NCBI RefSeq assembly: GCF_047149785.1
Contig: NZ_BAAGBE010000001.1
Location: 1,054,001-1,118,000 of the forward strand
DNA: 64,000 bases
Reading direction: 5' to 3'
Source: Nitrobacter sp047149785
GTDB lineage: Bacteria; Pseudomonadota; Alphaproteobacteria; Rhizobiales; Xanthobacteraceae
The notes under the pieces are model-generated. The model searched no databases. It was not told the origin of the DNA and was given only the letters and a program-made list of their open reading frames with translations. Position numbers and translations under genes: made by a program. Shown here piece by piece: positions 63,721 to 64,000 of this stretch; positions within the stretch are counted from its first letter, which is position 1; each line of letters begins with the position of its first letter.

Positions 63721-64000
63721 CTATGCTGGCCGCAGCAATACGTGGCGCTTCTTGCCCATCGACAGCTTGATCACGCCTTCGGGCGTGAGATGGTTCGATG
63801 TCAGCATCATTTTCTCGTCGGTGACCGCGACATCGTTGACGCGCAGTCCGCCACCCTTGATCTGGCGGCGCGCTTCGCCATTCGAGGCGACAAGTCCCGC
63901 CTTCACGAACATCGCGAGCACGCTGGCTCCGCTTGAGAGATCGCCTTGAGGAATGTCCACGGTCGGAAGGCTTTCCGCAATCGCGCCCTGCTCGAAGGTC
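63721..64000 (-). CDS. tyrS: tyrosyl-tRNA synthetase, C-terminal part
   Basis: Partial; the 5' portion runs off the window at 64000. The visible 92 or so residues are the tRNA-binding S4-like domain: EQGAIAESLPTVDIPQG, then VKAGLVASNGEARRQIKGGG, then LRVNDVAVTDEKM, as in TyrS. The catalytic domain is outside the window. Confidence 0.88.
   Translation of the reverse strand, partial: TFEQGAIAESLPTVDIPQGDLSSGASVLAMFVKAGLVASNGEARRQIKGGGLRVNDVAVTDEKMMLTSNHLTPEGVIKLSMGKKRHVLLRPA

Overview
The window looks like a chromosomal stretch of an alphaproteobacterium of the family Nitrobacteraceae (Bradyrhizobiaceae; Nitrobacter, Rhodopseudomonas or Bradyrhizobium type). The evidence is its high GC content, the housekeeping gene orders (lepB-rnc-era-recO; rpsF-rpsR-DUF2232-rplI; fabD/fabG/acpP/fabF-mltG-yicC-gmk; lptF-lptG-lptD-surA-pdxA-rsmA), the LdtR-type regulator, a phasin, and small proteins I associate with that family. 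The genus is inferred; no rRNA or other taxonomic marker is present. There is no prophage, complete insertion sequence or CRISPR array.

Layout. 0.3-4 kb: lepB, rnc, era, a small membrane protein and recO, nearly contiguous on the + strand. 4.1-11.2 kb: parC, an ArsC-like reductase, mntH behind a candidate manganese operator, the N-end-rule transferase bpt, an RDD membrane protein and hemB. 11.4-16.6 kb: DUF6163 protein, ldtR, an ABM-fold protein, an AI-2E family permease and the glnB-glnA nitrogen operon, with a good sigma-54 promoter in front of glnB. 16.9-24.7 kb: an accessory-rich stretch with DUF3253, a TolA-like protein, a glutathione transferase, DUF1489, a lower-GC module (frameshifted gene, membrane protein, tiny ORF), panC and a VWA/J-domain pair. 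25-32.8 kb: a D,D-carboxypeptidase with SPOR domain, a phasin, a TadG-like VWA protein, clpS and clpA. 32.9-42.9 kb: ribosomal operon, fatty-acid synthesis cluster, mltG, yicC and gmk. 43-52.2 kb: an exported Pro/Ala-rich protein and the rsmA-pdxA-surA-lptD-lptG-lptF operon. 52.6-64 kb: pepA-holC, a lipoprotein, an ABC-F ATPase, a NepR-like small protein, an M23 peptidase, Bcp, a large AsmA/DUF3971 protein and the 3' end of tyrS.

Much of the window serves the cell envelope: LPS export (lptD/F/G), outer-membrane protein folding (surA), peptidoglycan remodelling (mltG, D,D-carboxypeptidase, M23, ldtR), fatty acids (fab genes) and preprotein processing (lepB).

The strongest oddities are these. 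(1) At the single ambiguous base N (37704), fabG stops at its active-site serine and runs into a second, diverged fabD fragment, which then abuts acpP without a ribosome-binding site. This is either a chimeric assembly or a real recombination. (2) A family of about 100-bp palindromic elements with a conserved core and exchangeable terminal hairpins recurs in intergenic gaps. Four gene ends in the window have their TAG stop codon formed by the end of such an element. (3) A lower-GC, translationally coupled small module lies at 20.9-22.05 kb. (4) An apparent orphan NepR-like protein lies at 57.4 kb.
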